Shown here piece after piece: positions 63,029 through 64,000 of a DNA stretch of 64,000 nucleotides (position 1 is its first letter; each line of letters starts with the position of its first letter). The DNA comes from Agarivorans sp. Alg241-V36 (GTDB taxonomy: Bacteria > Pseudomonadota > Gammaproteobacteria > Enterobacterales > Celerinatantimonadaceae), in NCBI RefSeq assembly GCF_900537085.1, contig NZ_UNRE01000006.1:1-64000 (forward strand), read 5' to 3'. The position numbers and the translations under genes are program-made. Under the pieces are notes generated by a model. The model made no database searches and was not told the DNA's origin. It worked only from the letters and a program-made list of their open reading frames with translations.

Positions 63029-63505
63029 ATGTTGCGTATTTTATATTTAAGTTTAGTTGTTTTGGTCAGCCCAAGTGCGCTGGCTGCGGCGAATCCTTGG
63101 CAAACACTTATTCCTGAACTGGAACGCGGCCAACAGCTGGCACCGATCAATCATGATGTGCAGCTAGAGGAGCGCGCTCCGCAAATTAAAAGCGGCGGTT
63201 TGGTGCATGCTTTGGATGGGCAAGCAATGCGAATGCCGGGCTTTATTGTGCCGCTAGAAAGTGACGGCAATAAAATTACCGAGTTTTTTTTAGTCCCGTT
63301 TTTTGGCGCATGTTTGCACCTACCCCCACCGCCGCCGAACCAGATTATTCATGTAAAACACCCTCAAGGCATCGATATGATAGAACCTTGGGAAGTGGTG
63401 TGGTTGAGCGGTGAGATGCAGGTAAAAGCCACCGATATTGAAGGCTTGGCCAGTGCAGGTTACGCCATGACACTCTCTAAAGCGCCGGAAAAGTACGCGC
63501 CATAA
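63029..63505 (+). CDS. DUF3299 periplasmic protein
   Basis: 158 residues with a signal peptide (about 1-19, ending ALAA) and the DUF3299 pattern: MRMPGFIVPLESDGNKITEFFLVPFFGACLHLPPPPPNQIIHV. The Cys-His-Pro-rich loop (GACLHLPPPPPN) may bind a metal. Such proteins occur beside lipoprotein-export or ABC-transporter genes in other gammaproteobacteria, but none adjoins it here. AAAGG precedes the ATG. Confidence 0.82.
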   Translation: MLRILYLSLVVLVSPSALAAANPWQTLIPELERGQQLAPINHDVQLEERAPQIKSGGLVHALDGQAMRMPGFIVPLESDGNKITEFFLVPFFGACLHLPPPPPNQIIHVKHPQGIDMIEPWEVVWLSGEMQVKATDIEGLASAGYAMTLSKAPEKYAP

Positions 63506-63572
63506 ACAAACACTAGTGCAGTGCTCCCATTCCATGAGAACATTGAGTTAATCAACAGGGAGCAATGTAACG

Positions 63573-64000
63573 GTGCACATTCCAAAGCATTTTAAGCAAG
63601 ACGATTGGCGTGAAGTTTCGCGGCTAATCCAGCAATATCCGCTGGCCTGCGTAAGCACCTATAGCGATCAGGGTTTAGTGGCCGATCATGTTCCCTTGAT
63701 ACTGGCTAAAAATGCCGATCACCAGTGGTGTTTGCAAGGGCATATCGCGCGCATTAACCCCTTAGCAAAACGCTTAGCTACGCCGCTGGCTGGCTTGGCA
63801 GTATTTCAGGGTGAAGATGCCTATGTATCACCCAATTATTATCCGTCTAAGCAAAGCAATCCTAAAGTAGTGCCTACTTGGAATTATCAAGTAGTGCATG
63901 TAAATGGCACTTTGCACAAGCGTGATGAACTCGACTTGAAGTTAAGCTTGTTGCAAAGGCTTACCGAGCAAAACGAACAAGCTCAGGCCAAACCTTGGCA
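63573..64000 (+). CDS. FMN-binding negative transcriptional regulator, PaiB-like (partial, window end)
   Basis: A gene that runs off the window end; 142 complete codons are visible. It begins GTG at 63573 with GGGAG about 10 bp upstream and reads MHIPKHFKQDDW, then GHIARINPLAK and GEDAYVSPNYYPSK, all hallmarks of PaiB-type FMN-binding proteins. Bacillus PaiB represses sporulation and degradative enzymes; in gammaproteobacteria the family is mainly an uncharacterised flavin-binding regulator. About one-third of the protein lies outside the window. Confidence 0.85.
   Translation, partial: MHIPKHFKQDDWREVSRLIQQYPLACVSTYSDQGLVADHVPLILAKNADHQWCLQGHIARINPLAKRLATPLAGLAVFQGEDAYVSPNYYPSKQSNPKVVPTWNYQVVHVNGTLHKRDELDLKLSLLQRLTEQNEQAQAKPW

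Overview
The window looks like chromosomal DNA from a marine gammaproteobacterium of the Alteromonadales type, with Agarivorans-like bacteria as my best guess. This rests on E. coli-like versions of PssA, Asd, GlrK/GlrR, EfpL, UbiE/J/B, TatABCD and PrpB/PrpC, on Gln-rich proteins with moderate GC, and on a GntR-controlled AcnD/PrpF-type methylcitrate operon. The genus is inference. I see no phage, insertion sequence, tRNA or CRISPR array.

Layout. 1-945: the 3' end of a 23S rRNA gene and two tandem 5S rRNA genes, with a terminator and a long inverted repeat between them. 1-8 kb: pssA; a beta-alanine/malonate-semialdehyde catabolic pair with a divergent LysR regulator; a carboxylesterase; a SMI1/KNR4 protein; an alkyltransferase-like protein. 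8-13 kb: an orphan ParA with a small overlapping partner, a Tim44-domain protein, a GIY-YIG protein, a solute-binding protein and an EamA exporter divergent from its LysR regulator. 13-16.3 kb: a TetR regulator facing a Tat-exported small subunit and a GMC oxidoreductase, with two palindromic operators between them. 16-22 kb: YjbQ, DUF3301, MATE, TauE/SafE, a YdgJ-like oxidoreductase, a probable beta-propeller and a TetR regulator. 22-28 kb: a histidine kinase fused to a LacI-type sugar-binding domain, a diguanylate cyclase, a lipoprotein and asd. 28-34 kb: the glrK-qseG-glrR envelope-stress locus, a dicarboxylate/amino-acid symporter and a leucine-rich-repeat protein kinase. 34-37 kb: efpL among AT-rich lipoprotein and secreted genes plus a palindromic repeat. 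37-46 kb: the 2-methylcitrate operon, gntR-prpB-prpC-acnD-prpF-prpE, with three copies of a GntR-type operator. 46-51.4 kb: poorly characterised small proteins, a 690-residue lipoprotein and an outer-membrane protein. 51.5-56.7 kb: ubiE-ubiJ-ubiB-tatA-tatB-tatC-tatD. 56.7-64 kb: a membrane protein, a periplasmic protein translationally coupled to a chemoreceptor, a modular alkaline phosphatase lipoprotein, a DUF3299 protein and a PaiB-like gene cut by the window end.

How it fits together. The window is mostly core metabolism and envelope functions. Propionyl-CoA (prp operon) and malonate semialdehyde or beta-alanine (mmsA/bauA) are degraded by two adjacent-type catabolic units, each with its own regulator. 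The Tat translocase at 54.5 kb is the expected exporter of the RR-signal protein at 14.2 kb. The most unusual items are the LacI-domain histidine kinase, the periplasmic protein/chemoreceptor pair, the modular phosphatase, the TetR-controlled GMC/Tat pair with visible operators, the multi-site prp operator arrangement and the tandem 5S unit. None is proven novel from sequence alone.
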